This document shows positions 1 to 11,162 of a DNA stretch of 64,000 bases, in pieces. Position numbers and translations under genes: made by a program. Numbering within the stretch: the stretch's first letter is position 1; each line of letters begins with the position of its first letter. The notes beneath the pieces were generated by a model that saw only the letters and a program-made list of their open reading frames with translations, was not told the DNA's origin and did no database searches. Source of the DNA: Ornithodoros turicata (taxonomy: Eukaryota; Arthropoda; Arachnida; Ixodida; Argasidae); the NCBI RefSeq assembly GCF_037126465.1, contig NC_088207.1, forward strand, positions 397,000 through 460,999, given 5' to 3'.

Positions 1-940
1 GTCTGGCGCGGGAAACTGAGAAGGATGAAGGTGGGTGTGCCTGTGAACCTTGGTCCGCTGACACGAAATGCAGGCTTGAACGCAGCGCCTGATGTCCTTG
101 TTCACGAAGGGCCAGACGTAGCGCCGAGAACTGAGTTCTTCAGTTGCGCGTATGCCAGGATGGGATAATGAATGATAGCTCGAGAAGACTTCTCCTTGAA
201 GTGCCGCCAGAACAAATGGGCGGGGTCGACCTTGTGACGTGTCGCACGCGACAGGATGTGTAGCGCCTGGCAGGTCGACATCCTCTATGGTTAAGGAAGA
301 CGACGGGTCACTTCTGAAAGATGCGAGTTCCTGATCGGAAGATTGGGCCTGGGCCAGTGCGTCGAGGTGTGAAGACTGACAGGTTGTCCCAATGATGTTG
401 ACGCGACTGAGAGCGTCCGCCACCACATTATCTGCACCACTGATGTACTGAACGTCTGTGGTGAACTCCGAGATGAATGCGAGGTGGCGGGTCTCACGAG
501 GGGTGTAGCTTGTGCTGCATGAAGAAAATGCGTAGACGAGGGGCATATGATCGGTGAATACAGTTAATTGTCGGTCCTCCAAGAAATGGCGAAAGTGCTT
601 GACGGTGAGATATATGGCCAGGAGGTCGCGACAGAAGGCACTGTAGCGAGTCTCCTGGGGCTTCATCTTGCGTGAAAAGAATGCTAGAGGGCGCCAAGCA
701 CCCGATATACGTTGTTGGAGGACGGCGCCGACAGCTGTGCTGGATGCATAGACCATGATGGACGTTGGGGGTCGTGTTGAGGATGGAATAGAAGGGACGA
801 CGAAGCGATTTCCTGTTTGATTGCCTGGAAGGCAGCTGCCGCTTCAGGGGTTCAAACCAGCACAGAGTGTTTCGAGCGCTTGGTGGCGATCAGAGCTTCG
901 ATGGGACTCAGTTTGGCTGCACATGATGGCATAAAGCGTC
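1..940 (-). pseudogene. Ty3/gypsy pol remnant (end of RT, RNase H, integrase zinc domain)
   Basis: Read on the minus strand, this shows the end of a Ty3/gypsy reverse transcriptase, the RNase H region and the start of integrase. The RT/RNase H junction carries VGAVLQQ followed by PLAFFSRKM, then ETRYSAF, LLAIYLTVKHFRHFLE, FTDH and ADNVVADALSRV (the usual DNAVADALSR motif). Toward position 1 the integrase H2C2 zinc binder is visible as H-x3-H (YHSLSH) and C-x2-C (CVQACISC). The gene is broken: a TGA at 854-852 sits where tryptophan is usual, and the frame changes near 750. It runs off the window start and loses homology near 940, so most of RT is missing. It is a dead LTR retrotransposon; no LTR is visible. 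Family assignment rests on motifs only. Confidence 0.85.
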
Positions 941-1289
941 TTCACCATTCACCAGCGAGACCAGGCAACACTACCAACACTAACGAGACCAAGCAACAAC
1001 ATGGCAGTGGAATTGCCAGGTCAGAGCGAGAGCTCGGGCTGACCGAGGCAAGACTATTTATTATTCGCGCCTTGATGTGATGGCGCTGGCAATGCCGCCA
1101 CAAAACTTAGCGGCATAATTACGAGATACTACCGACGAACAAGTGATGCGATAAATTTCGTAGCAGTGTCGCTGCACGCTGTGAACTTTTACGAGAAGCA
1201 ATTACGCTTCAATTAAGTTACGATTAAGATCTTCAGCCAACTGCGGCTAGCTAGTAGGGGATACCCGCTGAAAAATGTCACATCTGAGA
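941..1289. repeat. Dispersed repeat, empty-site copy of 40672-41290
   Basis: From about 1102 to 1260 the sequence matches 40672-40698 plus 41144-41290 (AGCGGCATAATTACGAGATA, then CGACGAACAAGTGATGCG and so on). The copy at 40.7 kb is split by a hAT-type insertion and this one is not, so it serves as the pre-insertion allele. No gene is recognised in 941-1101. Confidence 0.7.
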
Positions 1290-1500
1290 TTGCTCACAAA
1301 AAATCATATATGTTTATTGTATGAGCAGCTATAAGCTTTGCTCATAGGGGTGATCTATGAGCAGCTCTGAGCTTCGCTCAAAAGGATGACATATGAGCAG
1401 CTATTAGCTTTGCTGATGGGGGTTAGGTGTCAACACACCTGTGAGCTTTGCTCGTAGATGCTATGAGCTCATTGCTCACAGGGCCATATAAGCTAATGAC
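1290..1500. repeat. Degenerate tandem repeat with GAGCAGCTATNAGCTTTGCTC core
   Basis: About five imperfect copies of a ~45-55 bp unit built around ATGAGCAGCTATAAGCTTTG and CTCATAGG. The unit is itself weakly self-complementary (GAGCAGC/GCTTTGCTC). No coding potential was seen. Confidence 0.6.
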
Positions 1501-1559
1501 CCCCAGCTGGAGCACAATGACCTCAAATGAAATGCAGGGATGCCAATAAAACGAGAGGA

Positions 1560-1840
1560 TGTGTTTATTAGCTATTACACGAGGCAAATCAATAAAGGCA
1601 TTGCTTGGTTGGACTAGTACTTGACTAAGGGGAAGAAGGCTTGGGCGATGAAGGCTTGGCTGGAGCTCTTCTCAAGTCCCTTAAGAAGTTTGCCAGATGC
1701 TTCCTCACTAGCTTGGCCCGCGTCTGTGACGGCACTTCTGCCAAGAGCCTGACCTCCACATAGCGGTTGAATGCATCTGTCATTGGGAACACAGAATGAG
1801 CAATATTACATGTCACAATAATGTTTTTAGAATCCAATGA
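1560..1840 (-). other. Candidate terminal exon, product unknown
   Basis: On the minus strand an open frame ends with TAG near 1625. It codes for a basic, Ser/Pro-rich C terminus (VRKHLANFLRDLRRAPAKPS). An AATAAA signal lies about 55 bp downstream (minus strand, 1569-1564). A plausible acceptor, CCAATGACAG, precedes the codons for DAFNRYVEVRLLAEV. The composition looks protein-like, but I recognise no family and no upstream exon is visible. It could equally be a fragment of a transposon gene. Confidence 0.25.
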
Positions 1841-2031
1841 AGTTACAAGGGACGTTCAATAGAAAACCGGAAAAGCAGTGCTAAAAATCGCAATTAAGGC
1901 CGACGCCGTCGTGCCTCGACTGAGCGTTGATGTGTCACCACGCCTCGAATGTGCATGGTTAGCTGGAAACATCATTAACTAACTGAAATTAATTCTCCAA
2001 CTTTTTAATTACAATTACTTCAGCAAAGGTC

Positions 2032-2808
2032 TCAACGTGTCAATGGTGAAGTGCGTGACGAATATCGTAGGAACAACAACAACAACTTTATTTTCGGTCT
2101 TCTTTGCAGAAGGTTTGGGAGGCGTACAAAAGTGGGCGGTACCGGTAGAGACCAGGGGGCTTCCGGCGGTATAGTGTCCTTAGTTATGAAGCCAGTGAGA
2201 GTCTGGCGTGTCCTCTGCGCTACTCGATAGAAGTCGCTTCCAGGGCGGTATCGAATTTTCCTGAGTAGCGGGTGGCAGGGAATGTGAGCACGCAAACGGA
2301 GGTAGTGCCGAGCCGTTTCCCGTTCACGGAGAACTTCAGTCGGGAGCTCACCAGCTTCAGCCAGTACTTGCCGTGTTTCAGCCATTCTTGGAACTCCGAG
2401 GCATCGACGAAGGCTTCGAGCAAACAGGGACCGAAGCGTATTTAATGAAGTTGTTGATATCCTGTGCAGAATAGGAAGGCTGTAAAGCACAGTTGCCCTC
2501 ACCAATGCCGCGTGAACCGCGAGCAGGGAACGCTGATCACAGCCCCATCCTGGGCCAGAAAGATGTTGGATTGCGGGGAGACATCGCTGCACTTTAGTTT
2601 CAAGGTGTTTAATGTGCCGAGCCCAGCGCATGTCCGAGTCGATTACCACGCCAAGGAAGCGGTGAAAGCGTACTGGTTCTAGCTTCTTTAAACCAAGCCA
2701 AAGTGGGAAATTGGCCATAGCTTTACGCGTGAAAGGGAGCTCGACACACTTTTCGGGTGAAAGGTCCATCCCGAGGTGCGTCAGGTACGTATGGATATTG
2801 TTTAAAGC
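2032..2808 (-). pseudogene. Non-LTR retrotransposon RT C-terminal fragment
   Basis: A minus-strand frame of about 259 codons covers the part of a LINE reverse transcriptase after the catalytic core. SPEKCVELPF is followed by RFLGVVIDSDMRWARHIKHL (the typical YLGV.ID..L.W..HI motif) and then the helical thumb region with LRSLFARSLRRCLGVPR. The YADD box is absent, so this copy is 5'-truncated; a TAA ends the frame just upstream of 2808. At the 3' side AATAAAGTTGTTGTTGTTG is a plausible LINE tail with a GTT microsatellite. No RNase H domain follows. The clade is probably Jockey/R1/I-like, which I cannot settle by eye. Confidence 0.75.
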
Positions 2809-4139
2809 GAGTTAAATATCGTAGGTTCCGACTTTCTGACATTTACAAACCGTTGTTTTTGGTTGCAAAAATGCAGACTGAAAAAAAATATCCTGTCACC
2901 TGGCTTCGTCCCACGATGAGCAAGCGTGCCATTCATGAAACAACACAAATAGGAAAGGGTACCTTATCTGCTGACAGAGCAGCTGACCTACGGTACTCAT
3001 GTGCAAAGCGGAGGAAAGACAGCGCTACTGGCAGGCTCGCTTGTTGTGTGGCGAATGCCGATCATGCGGTACTTTGAGAACTCCACGTGTATTTCTTGAA
3101 ACCCGACAGAAAAAAGGGCCTCGTAAATGTTAGAGTTTGAGGTAGTGGCATTCACTGTCTGCTTTATTTATCGCAATTAAAAAATTACAAAATTAAATTC
3201 AAACTGTAAAATGACAAATATACAGAAACAGTCTAGGCTACTTGTGAGATACAAGAGGCAAAATTTGTGGGCAGACCGACCACTGTGGCATCACTCATGA
3301 TCGTAGTTGTCTCGCGGTGTATACCACGAATTATTATTAGACAAAGCTTCAATGGAATGTGATTTCTGCATTTCATTTAGTTTTTCTGGCACTGACAGTT
3401 GTTCTGAGAGAAAACGCCACCGTTTGCCAGTTTTAGCACTGTCTGCGATGGCTGTCCCAAATGGATATTTTGCACAAAGCCAACGATTCCCGGGTCATCG
3501 AGACAGCATTACGATGACGAATCATGGTTACCGCACAACCTCATTAATGCACAGCCGCTTAAATTTTCCACTGCCTAACTGCTCAGCTTTCCCTTTCCAA
3601 GAAGACAAAGTGTTGCGGGGTCTAAGGCATTGCTCTGCAATGACACACATGCCTGCCCAATTACCACATACCTGCCCACTGAAGCAAATGCGGCCGTTCA
3701 CGCAACTGTACTGGGGGCGCCAGTTTCCTAGGTCGGACACACGGACAGTCAGAGCAGTGACAACCTTTGCCTACCCCGTAAGTGTACCCTGCCGTGCGCT
3801 CGGTGCATACTTTTGCTCTACAGTTCTTTGCGGAGATAAGCGTCCTGGATGGGCGCATGCTGTGTCATCGCTCGATAAGCCAGTAGTTATCAAAAGACGC
3901 CGTGCCAGTTAGTGTTGGCACAGTCTCTTTTAGATGTCATGTCATTTCTCCCCCTGTCAGACGCCACCAGTTGTAATCTGCAATCTGTGTGTAGGAAGAC
4001 GTGTCATGACCAATACTGCTGATATCGCATAGACGTAGCCATCACCAACCTAGGAAACTAGCGCCACTATCGTGGACGACCGGCGTCTGTGTGTTCCGGG
4101 GTCATTGGGCAGGCATGTAGTATATAGGAGGCTATGATC
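2809..4139. other. Intergenic, no recognised gene
   Basis: The longest frame is 201 codons at 3307-3912 (+). It has no recognisable domain and a low-complexity, unconserved look. On the minus strand, 3528-3858 gives two overlapping cysteine-rich frames that I cannot assign. No clear repeat boundary was seen. Confidence 0.4.
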
Positions 4140-4783
4140 GAGCTTATGTGGGCTCAGGCGCTTGTGCAAATAGACCGCACTCTGAGTTTGTGGCCTCGCA
4201 CTTGAGAGAGTACGTTTTCAACGTCCGTCGCCTACGCGCATCATTTCAGGATCTCTGTGTCTCATCAGGATTTCTGTGTCTGGTCCGTCGAGCGGCCTTA
4301 TGCCGCTCTTCTGGAGCTCCTTCCGACGGCAAGCTCGGCTGTGCCTCGCACGATTGCGAGGCTTTATATTACGGCCGGCTGGTTGGATGCGCGCCGTGCA
4401 AGCTTGCAGCGGCGTCTTGCGCACGACGTTTTACCTCTCAGGGACAGGTTGTCCCGCTTCAGTTTGACCAGGCCTTTTTTGCCCTTTCTGCTCTACGTTT
4501 GAAACGGCGAAGCACGCTTTCTACTCCCGTCTACTGTCACAACTGTCTACTCCAGGATTTTTTGTGGCGCAAGGCTGAGGTGCTTTACGGCATTCCGTTC
4601 ATTCGGTGGGGTACGGTCCAGTTAGTGAGCCCGCTTCCAGTTCCAGTCTGCGATAGACGCCAGTTTCTCCTCCTGGCGGTAGAAATAAACTACCAGGTCT
4701 GGATAGTACGCTGCAGAGCTGTGCACGGTGGCCGTGCTCGCACCGCCGTTGAGGTGCTCAACAGGGTCAGAGCGGGTAAGTAG
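4140..4783 (+). pseudogene. Tx1-like LINE ORF2 C-terminal fragment
   Basis: The 3' part of the same LINE family is found at 29460-30115, 55388-56327 and 56921-57731. Diagnostic stretches are AGWLDARRASLQ, RLAHDVLPLRDRL, WGTVQLVSPLPVPVCDRRQ and LLAVEINYQVWI. They lie in different frames, so there are at least two frameshifts. Normal family members carry a C-x2-C...H-x4-C zinc motif in this region; here it is broken. The fragment is nearly identical to 29465-30000. It stops after the codons for RVRAG, where the large foldback begins. Confidence 0.8.
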
Positions 4784-6647
4784 TAAGTACTGACCACGCT
4801 TATCCGGAAACGCTACAAGGCTTCTGGACGCCATTAATTAGCAATTAGAGCTAATTGGGACCCCCCACATTAATCAGCATCATCCAATGAGTCATCACAC
4901 TAATTGGGGAGCGTCTAACTAGTGTCCAGACCACCCTGTGCGTTTCCGGATAGACGTGGTTATAAAAAATAAAAAAATAGATAGAGAGAGAGTGGAGAGA
5001 AGGAGTTTAGTTGAAGATCAATGACGCCATCTTGAAGAAAGCGGCCCGGAAAGGCCGCTGACCGTCGCTGGGCGACAGAGCACAGAGGCAGGTTGCAAAG
5101 CATCACAGCTATGACCACCAGTTCCGGACATCCTGTGATGTCAGCTGTGACGTCATCATGGCATGTCTAGGCAAGTTAGGACAGCTCTGGACATGCGAGG
5201 AGAAAAACACTTGTAATACAGAGGCTGGGAAAGCAAGAGTATGCAAACCATCAATAGCTAACAAGAAAAAACAATTAGTTACACAACAAATGGGCCCCAC
5301 CACAACAGGAGCGCAGAACCATGCGACTGCTCCATCCGAGAGGCAGGCAGAAACTGACTCGTAATGGTTTTTTTCTCCTGTATAAAGCCCCACAGCTGCA
5401 CCCCCTAGCGGTTACTCTCTCAACTAACCTCACAACAAAATTATTAAGAATCACGCCAGCGCTACTCCCGGTCCCAAGGCAGAAGATGATAGAAAATGGC
5501 GGGAATGCCCGGACAACAGCAACCAGCACCCGACGTGCACGGGCACGAAAATCGCAAACAAAGCGGGAACAAAGTAGGCGAAAGAATTAGTTACACAACA
5601 AATCACCTCACCACAGCAGGAGCGCAGACCGATGCAAATGCTCTCCGTGACAGCCAGCCAGAAACTGAGCGAGTGCGGGGAGCGCACGTCTGCTTTCCGC
5701 GACAGCCGGAGAGAAACTGACTGGGGCGCCGCTCCGCGGCCGCTACGCATACGCGCTCCTAGCGCCCTCTGGGGCGACCACCTCCGAGAGGCTAAGAGTG
5801 AAGAGCATTCCTGCGCGCCCTGCTGGCCGTTCCCATTGGTCGTGAGGCTAAGAGAGAAGAGCATTCCTGCACCCCATGCTGGCCGTTCTCATTGGTCGTG
5901 ACGTCATCCTATTGTCTCAGGGCTACACAGTTTTTTTCCACTAATGCTCCTCTAGACAAGGTCAACCTGAAACAATAGTCGCTCGGTATGACGTCATCAT
6001 GCAGGTGCGTGGCTCAAGGACGCGTACGCTCTAGACAGGGCACCTGTTATTTATTGAATCACTATCCCTAGATTATTTCCTTTATTCTACTATAATGATT
6101 GCATAGGGAACTATTGCAGAAAAACACCATAGACAAGAGGAGATTGTAGCATTTCATTCCCAAAGTCTTACTGTACAGGAAAAAAAATGGTTCAGCAAGA
6201 CATAAAGTCACACACCTGTCCCCCTCGCGGTTACTCTCTGAACTAAATGAATCGCAAAATTATTAAGAATAGCTCTACTCCCATTCAAGGCAGCACTATC
6301 GTCAAGAATATTCCTTGTACAAAAAGAAAAAAACTACATGTAGAAGGAAAGCATGTCAGAACAAGCCCAGGCATGTCAGCACATGCTTGTCAGACAAGGG
6401 GGGAAAAAGCGAAAAGAAACAAAGAAGGAAACCAGCATCAAACTATTTCCAAGCACACGCACTCCTCTTGTTCAAAAACAGTGCTCATCATAAATCTGCC
6501 CAGGACAATACACACTATTTTTCTATTGCCACACTTTTTTCCAGTAACGGTCAATGCATTGCTACAGACTGCGTGACGTCATCACATACTGTCTGAAGAA
6601 GACACCGGCAAAGACTCCTATTATTTATTGAATCGCAAGATTATTCC
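4783..6647 (+). repeat. Left inverted arm of the foldback
   Basis: This arm pairs with 13782 back to 11163. It contains an internal near-repeat: CCTAGCGGTTACTCTCTCAA near 5403 and CCTCGCGGTTACTCTCTGAA near 6223, both followed by AAAATTATTAAGAAT. So the arm itself grew by duplication. Its open frames (for example 5321-5590 and 6247-6576) are mirrored in the other arm and look like by-products. Confidence 0.85.
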
Positions 6648-6650
6648 AAG

Positions 6651-6911
6651 ATAAAAGATTTATCGCGAGGGTACTACAATGGTGAGCTCTGCTGCTGTTT
6701 AAGTCATAAAACAGTGCGCCTGCTCGGGGAAAGGGATCGCGCGCGTCCAAACCGCGAGGCCCGCGTTGCGCTCGCACGGGGAATCGCGCGCGTCGCGTCC
6801 CGAGAACGGGTCCGCGCGCTGCTCGCGTGGGGCGCGGTTCGGGAGCACTGTTTTATCACTTAAACAGCAGCAGAGCTCACCATTGTAGTACCCTCGCGAT
6901 AAATCTTTTAT
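6651..6911. mobile_element. Palindromic MITE with GC-rich loop
   Basis: The arms ATAAAAGATTTATCGCGAGG (from 6651) and the complement ending at 6911 pair over about 60 bp, through GGTACTACAATGGTGAGC to TAAAACAGTG. The ~130-bp loop is very GC-rich and CpG-dense (repeated CGCGCG, with GGGGAATCGCGCGCGTCGC-like blocks). TTATTCCA occurs on both sides (6641 and 6909), a possible target duplication. It is inserted at the inner end of the foldback's left arm. Confidence 0.8.
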
Positions 6912-9900
6912 TCCAGCGCCAGCAGACCCAAGCAGGGTACCCAAGCTTGCAGCCAGCGATGCTGGAATGATTATTTTATTTGATTTCATTTCATTTTGAG
7001 TCATTATCGGCTCACCTATTTAGTGAAGACCTATGAACACATGTTAAGTGGTTTGGTTTAAAAATGATGAGAGCTACAGTGTGTAGCGAATGATGTTCAC
7101 ATTTGTCCGTTCTGCTCTATAGTATTCTTGCAAAATATATGGGTGCAAGAAAATAAAAGGAAAACGAAGAAGACAATTCACTCCTGTATGATGAGCGCTG
7201 CGTAGAAGCACGGCACCGTTTTCTTTGTGGAGGTATAGCGAACGCGCATTCCTTTCTTTCTTTTTTGGTTCGCGTCGGCCGAGTGGCGATATCCTATTAC
7301 ATCCGGAACGAGGACCTATCGCCTTGCGATCGCATACAAGAGTGAGCCATCTTTTGACGATGGTAGGATAATTATTGACCTGAGGAATAATATGGATTTA
7401 TGTGGTTGTGAGAATAGACTTTGTGTTTGTGAGTGTGAAAATGTGAGTGTGTGTCTGTGTATGTGTGCGCGCGGGCGCGCGCGCTTTCCTGAACCAGGGA
7501 TCCCACTTGACAAGTAAGTTCTTTGTGTGTGCCTTTTCATGTGACACGAGTGATACATTTATGTACTATTGCATGGAATAGTGGCTTAAAAAATAAGGGT
7601 AGCAGCGCTTGCATTGCTATCTGTAGGATAGACCGAGAGCGTTTTTAATGGAATTACCTCGCGAACCTGGTGAAGTCTTCGTTTTGGGCAGGCTATTTTA
7701 TGAGAGCCGGTCCTGTTGCGATGCATTTGATACGCTTTCCTGAAGCAGCGTGCTTTGTTCTTGTAGTGTGGTTTACGCCTTTATCAATAGAAATGAATAG
7801 AAGTGTTTGTTTGTCTGTTTGTTTGATTGTATGTTTGTTTGTTTGTTAGTATGTATCTGTCACGTTCGTAGCGCTGTTCAAGCGCTAGCCGCGTAGCGAT
7901 AAGCGGTGATTCTCCGATTATTCCTGAGCGGTACGATTTAAGCCTTTTCCCTGCTCACTTAAGGAAATTTGTGTATCCCTGTCCTATGACACAAATGCGT
8001 GTAATTTCTCGCGGTTCTTTTCTTCTGTCACTGCTTTTACTCAGAATGTAGGTGAGGGGGGGAAAAGTCAGCATCCAGGTAGAGCAGGAGAAAGCCGCTC
8101 GGCAGAGGAGAGTTCATGAGAATGGAATTCGTTTGTTTTTTGTTATATATCGTTGAGTGTCAGTATTCACTAGAGGTGTGCGAATATTCGAAATTTCGAA
8201 TATTGTTCGAATATTGTTGATATTCGAACCCTATTCGTATTCGAAAATTTGATAATCGAGAAATTCGAATATTCGAAAATTTCGAATAATGGAGCACAAG
8301 CGCCAGCATTTCCGCTAAAATGAACAGAATTCCAGGTATTGGGATTAATCTTGCGAAAATTCCACGTTTGGCATTTCCTTAGCGCGATTTCCAATTGGAA
8401 TCGGACTTCATGCGCATCCAGCAAAACCGCAAGTTGGCTTCACAGCATGCTTCCGCGCATTGCGTGCAGCCAACTTTAAGGCACAACGTCTGGAAGGCTA
8501 CCTAGCCGATTTGATTTTTTTCATGTGTGCTTTCGTTATTTTTTAAAAGATAATACAGACTCGAAGAAGTGTTTGTTTGTTTGTTTGTTTGTTAGTATGT
8601 GTCTGTCACCTTCGTAGCGCTGTTCAAGCTTTATTTTCTTTCCAAAAAATTCAGACTTTATGGTATTAAGCTGTTCGAGTAGAAGTGACTTTCCGTGCTC
8701 GCTTAAGATAGATTGTGTATCCCTGTCCTGTGCTTTCTTCACGCAGGGCCAATGCAAATGAGTATTTAGCATTATGCAATAATTATCTGATAGCAGAAAT
8801 GGGTGTCTTTGTCACAGTTTATTAGCGTGTGCGTCGTTATTTTATTTATTTTTTTCTCTTATAGCTATGCGAGCAAAAGTGCGTGTAATATTTCGCTGCT
8901 CTTTTCTTATTTTCTCTACTTTTTATGTAGAAGAAAGCCTCCTGCGTAAAAGCTGAATAGTGTTCTACCAGTGGAAGTGGGGTTGTTTGTTTGATTTTGT
9001 TGGGTGTTCGATATCTTGACGAAGTAAGCAGAGCTTAATTTTGCAGGTTTTTGAGCAGAAATGCTGGTATCTGAGCACGGAGTACAAATTTCTATATTTC
9101 TCTGCTCCCTAAGAAAATTTGTACGTCGTTTTCCAAGCAGACCGCGTTTAGTTTACGCAAAATAGAAAAATGAAGTTGTGTATGCTCTATGATGATCCGC
9201 CGCAGGCTTAGGCCTTTTCCCCGATCACCAGTGTTTTCGCATTCGATGTCGCATGTCTAGACTTGTTCAGTAGTGTTGCAATTTTTACCCTTCGCTAATA
9301 TCTTGTTGCTGCCGTCTTGTGTTAGACGTTGAGCTTCGTAGCGATGTGCGGTAACGCTACGATTATTCCTGAGCGCTCCGTGTGTTTAATGCGTTGTCCT
9401 CTGTGCGTGCATGCGTGTGCTTTTTTTTTTTCCTGATTTGTGACGTCATCGTGGCATGTCTGGACTTGTTTAGCAGTGTTGCAATTTTACCTGCTGCTAG
9501 TATGTTGTTGGTGTCATGTTGTGCTAGCCGTCGAGTTTCGTTGCGATAAGCGTTGATTCTCCGGTTATTTCTGAGCGGTTCGACTGAAGCCTTTTCCCTG
9601 GTCACTTATGGAAATTTGTGTATCCTTGTCCTGTGCTTTCTTTACGCAAGGGTAATGCGGCTGTGTATGTGGCATTATGCAAGAATTATCTGGTGGCAGA
9701 AATGGGTGTCTTTTTCTCAGTGTATTGGCGTGCGCTACGGTTTCTTGCAGTTACGTACAGCTATTGGAGCACAAATGCGTGTAATTTTTCGCGGTTCTTT
9801 TCTCCTTTCACGGCTTTTACTCAGAATGTAGATAAGGGGAAACAGTCAGCATCCAGGTAGAGCAGGAGAAAGCCGCTCGGCAGAGGAGAGTTCATGAGAA

Positions 9901-11162
9901 TGGAATTTGTTTGTTTTTTGTTATATGTTGAGTGTCAGTATTCGCTTTCCTCGATATGTTGAGGAAGTCAGCCGTTATAGGTATTTGTGCAGAAATGCTG
10001 GTATGTGAGTGTGTGGAGTAGAAATTCCTATAAAGCACCTCTGCTTGTGCATTCCTGAGCTGCTGTGTGCGCGCGCGTGCTTATTTTTTTTCTGGTTCGC
10101 GACGTCATGATGGCATGTTGGGGCTTGTTTAGCAGTGTTGCAATTTTACCCGCCGCTATTATCTTGTGTTAGCCGCGTAGCGATGTCCAGTGACTCTGCT
10201 ATTATTCCTGAGGGCTTAAGCCTTTTCCCTGCTCACCTAAGGAAATTTGTGTATCCCTGTCCTGTGCTTTCTTTGCGGCAATGCATCTGTGTATGTGGCA
10301 CTATCAGATAGCAGACATGAGTGTCTTTTTCTTGGTTTATTGGCATATGCTTCAGTTTTTTAAGTCAAGCACAAGTGCGCGCAATTTTTTGCTGCTCTCT
10401 TCCTCAAATCACCGATTTTACACAGAAGAAAGTCGCATGGTACAGCTGAGAAGAGGGTTTCTCTGATTGTTTGTTAGATGTTGTTAGGAGCTCGGTATGT
10501 TGAGGAAGTCAGCTGTATCCGTGAAGAAATGCTTGCATCTGAGCGCAGGATAGGAATTCCTGAAGCACGGCACCCTCAGTGTAAATTAATTATTTTGGAT
10601 GTGAGTCGGCTTCCCTGCATGACAAGGCTGAAATGGGAAGAGAGAAAAAATTGGAGCCCTTCATTAATAGCGATCCAAGTAATAGGGCAGTTATAGTTTC
10701 CATAGAAAGTAGAATTTTAATGGGCTCCTAAAATTATAGTTTTGTAGTGGTTTTTCTAAACTGCAATGCAATAATCATTAATATAGTATACGAATGCCAT
10801 CGTGTTCCCGTAAAGGTGTTCTGTCTTGTGCTTTGGAGTGCGCGAATAGAACTTTGCTCCCAGGCTTTCCCGCCTTTATGCTCGCAATGCGCGAATGGAA
10901 CTTTGCCCACCCGGCTTCCGCGCCTTTTTGCTCGCAGGTGTAGCCTCAGACAACGAATGTATGAGCATAGAAAGGGTCATGTATTACATAAGCCTGGAGG
11001 TGATATGGAGTGGTCTCACTTATTATTTTAAAAGAGCAGTAGCAGTTTACTGTAATTCTGATGACCATGATGAGCCCTTGGGGTGAAAATCGTTAATATG
11101 CAGGGTGCTTTTTTGTTGAATTTTAATGAGAGAATCAATGTCATTAAGAGTAGGACAAAGGG
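6912..11162. repeat. Core of the foldback: decayed ~0.6-0.9 kb tandem units
   Basis: The anchor CCTTTTCCCTG.TCAC.TA.GGAAATTTGTGTATCC recurs near 7940, 9585 and 10210, with a worn version near 8690. GTTGCAATTTTACC and GTCATNATGGCATGT recur near 9440-9490 and 10100-10150. TTTG and TG microsatellites lie at 7400-7470, 7800-7855 and 8565-8595. I found no protein-coding gene. Confidence 0.65.
8174..8295. repeat. TTCGAATATTCGAA word array
   Basis: About 120 bp almost entirely made of the self-complementary word TTCGAATATTCGAA and partial copies, beginning with AGAGGTGTGCGAATATTCG. It resembles the end of a DNA transposon whose other end is missing. Confidence 0.6.

Noticed and set aside
1290..1500. 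CRISPR-like array
   Set aside because: Units are degenerate, with no constant repeat and unique spacers; the window is eukaryotic.
3307..3912. 201-codon plus-strand frame
   Set aside because: No domain, no splice or polyadenylation support, unusual composition; kept only as a note in the intergenic entry.
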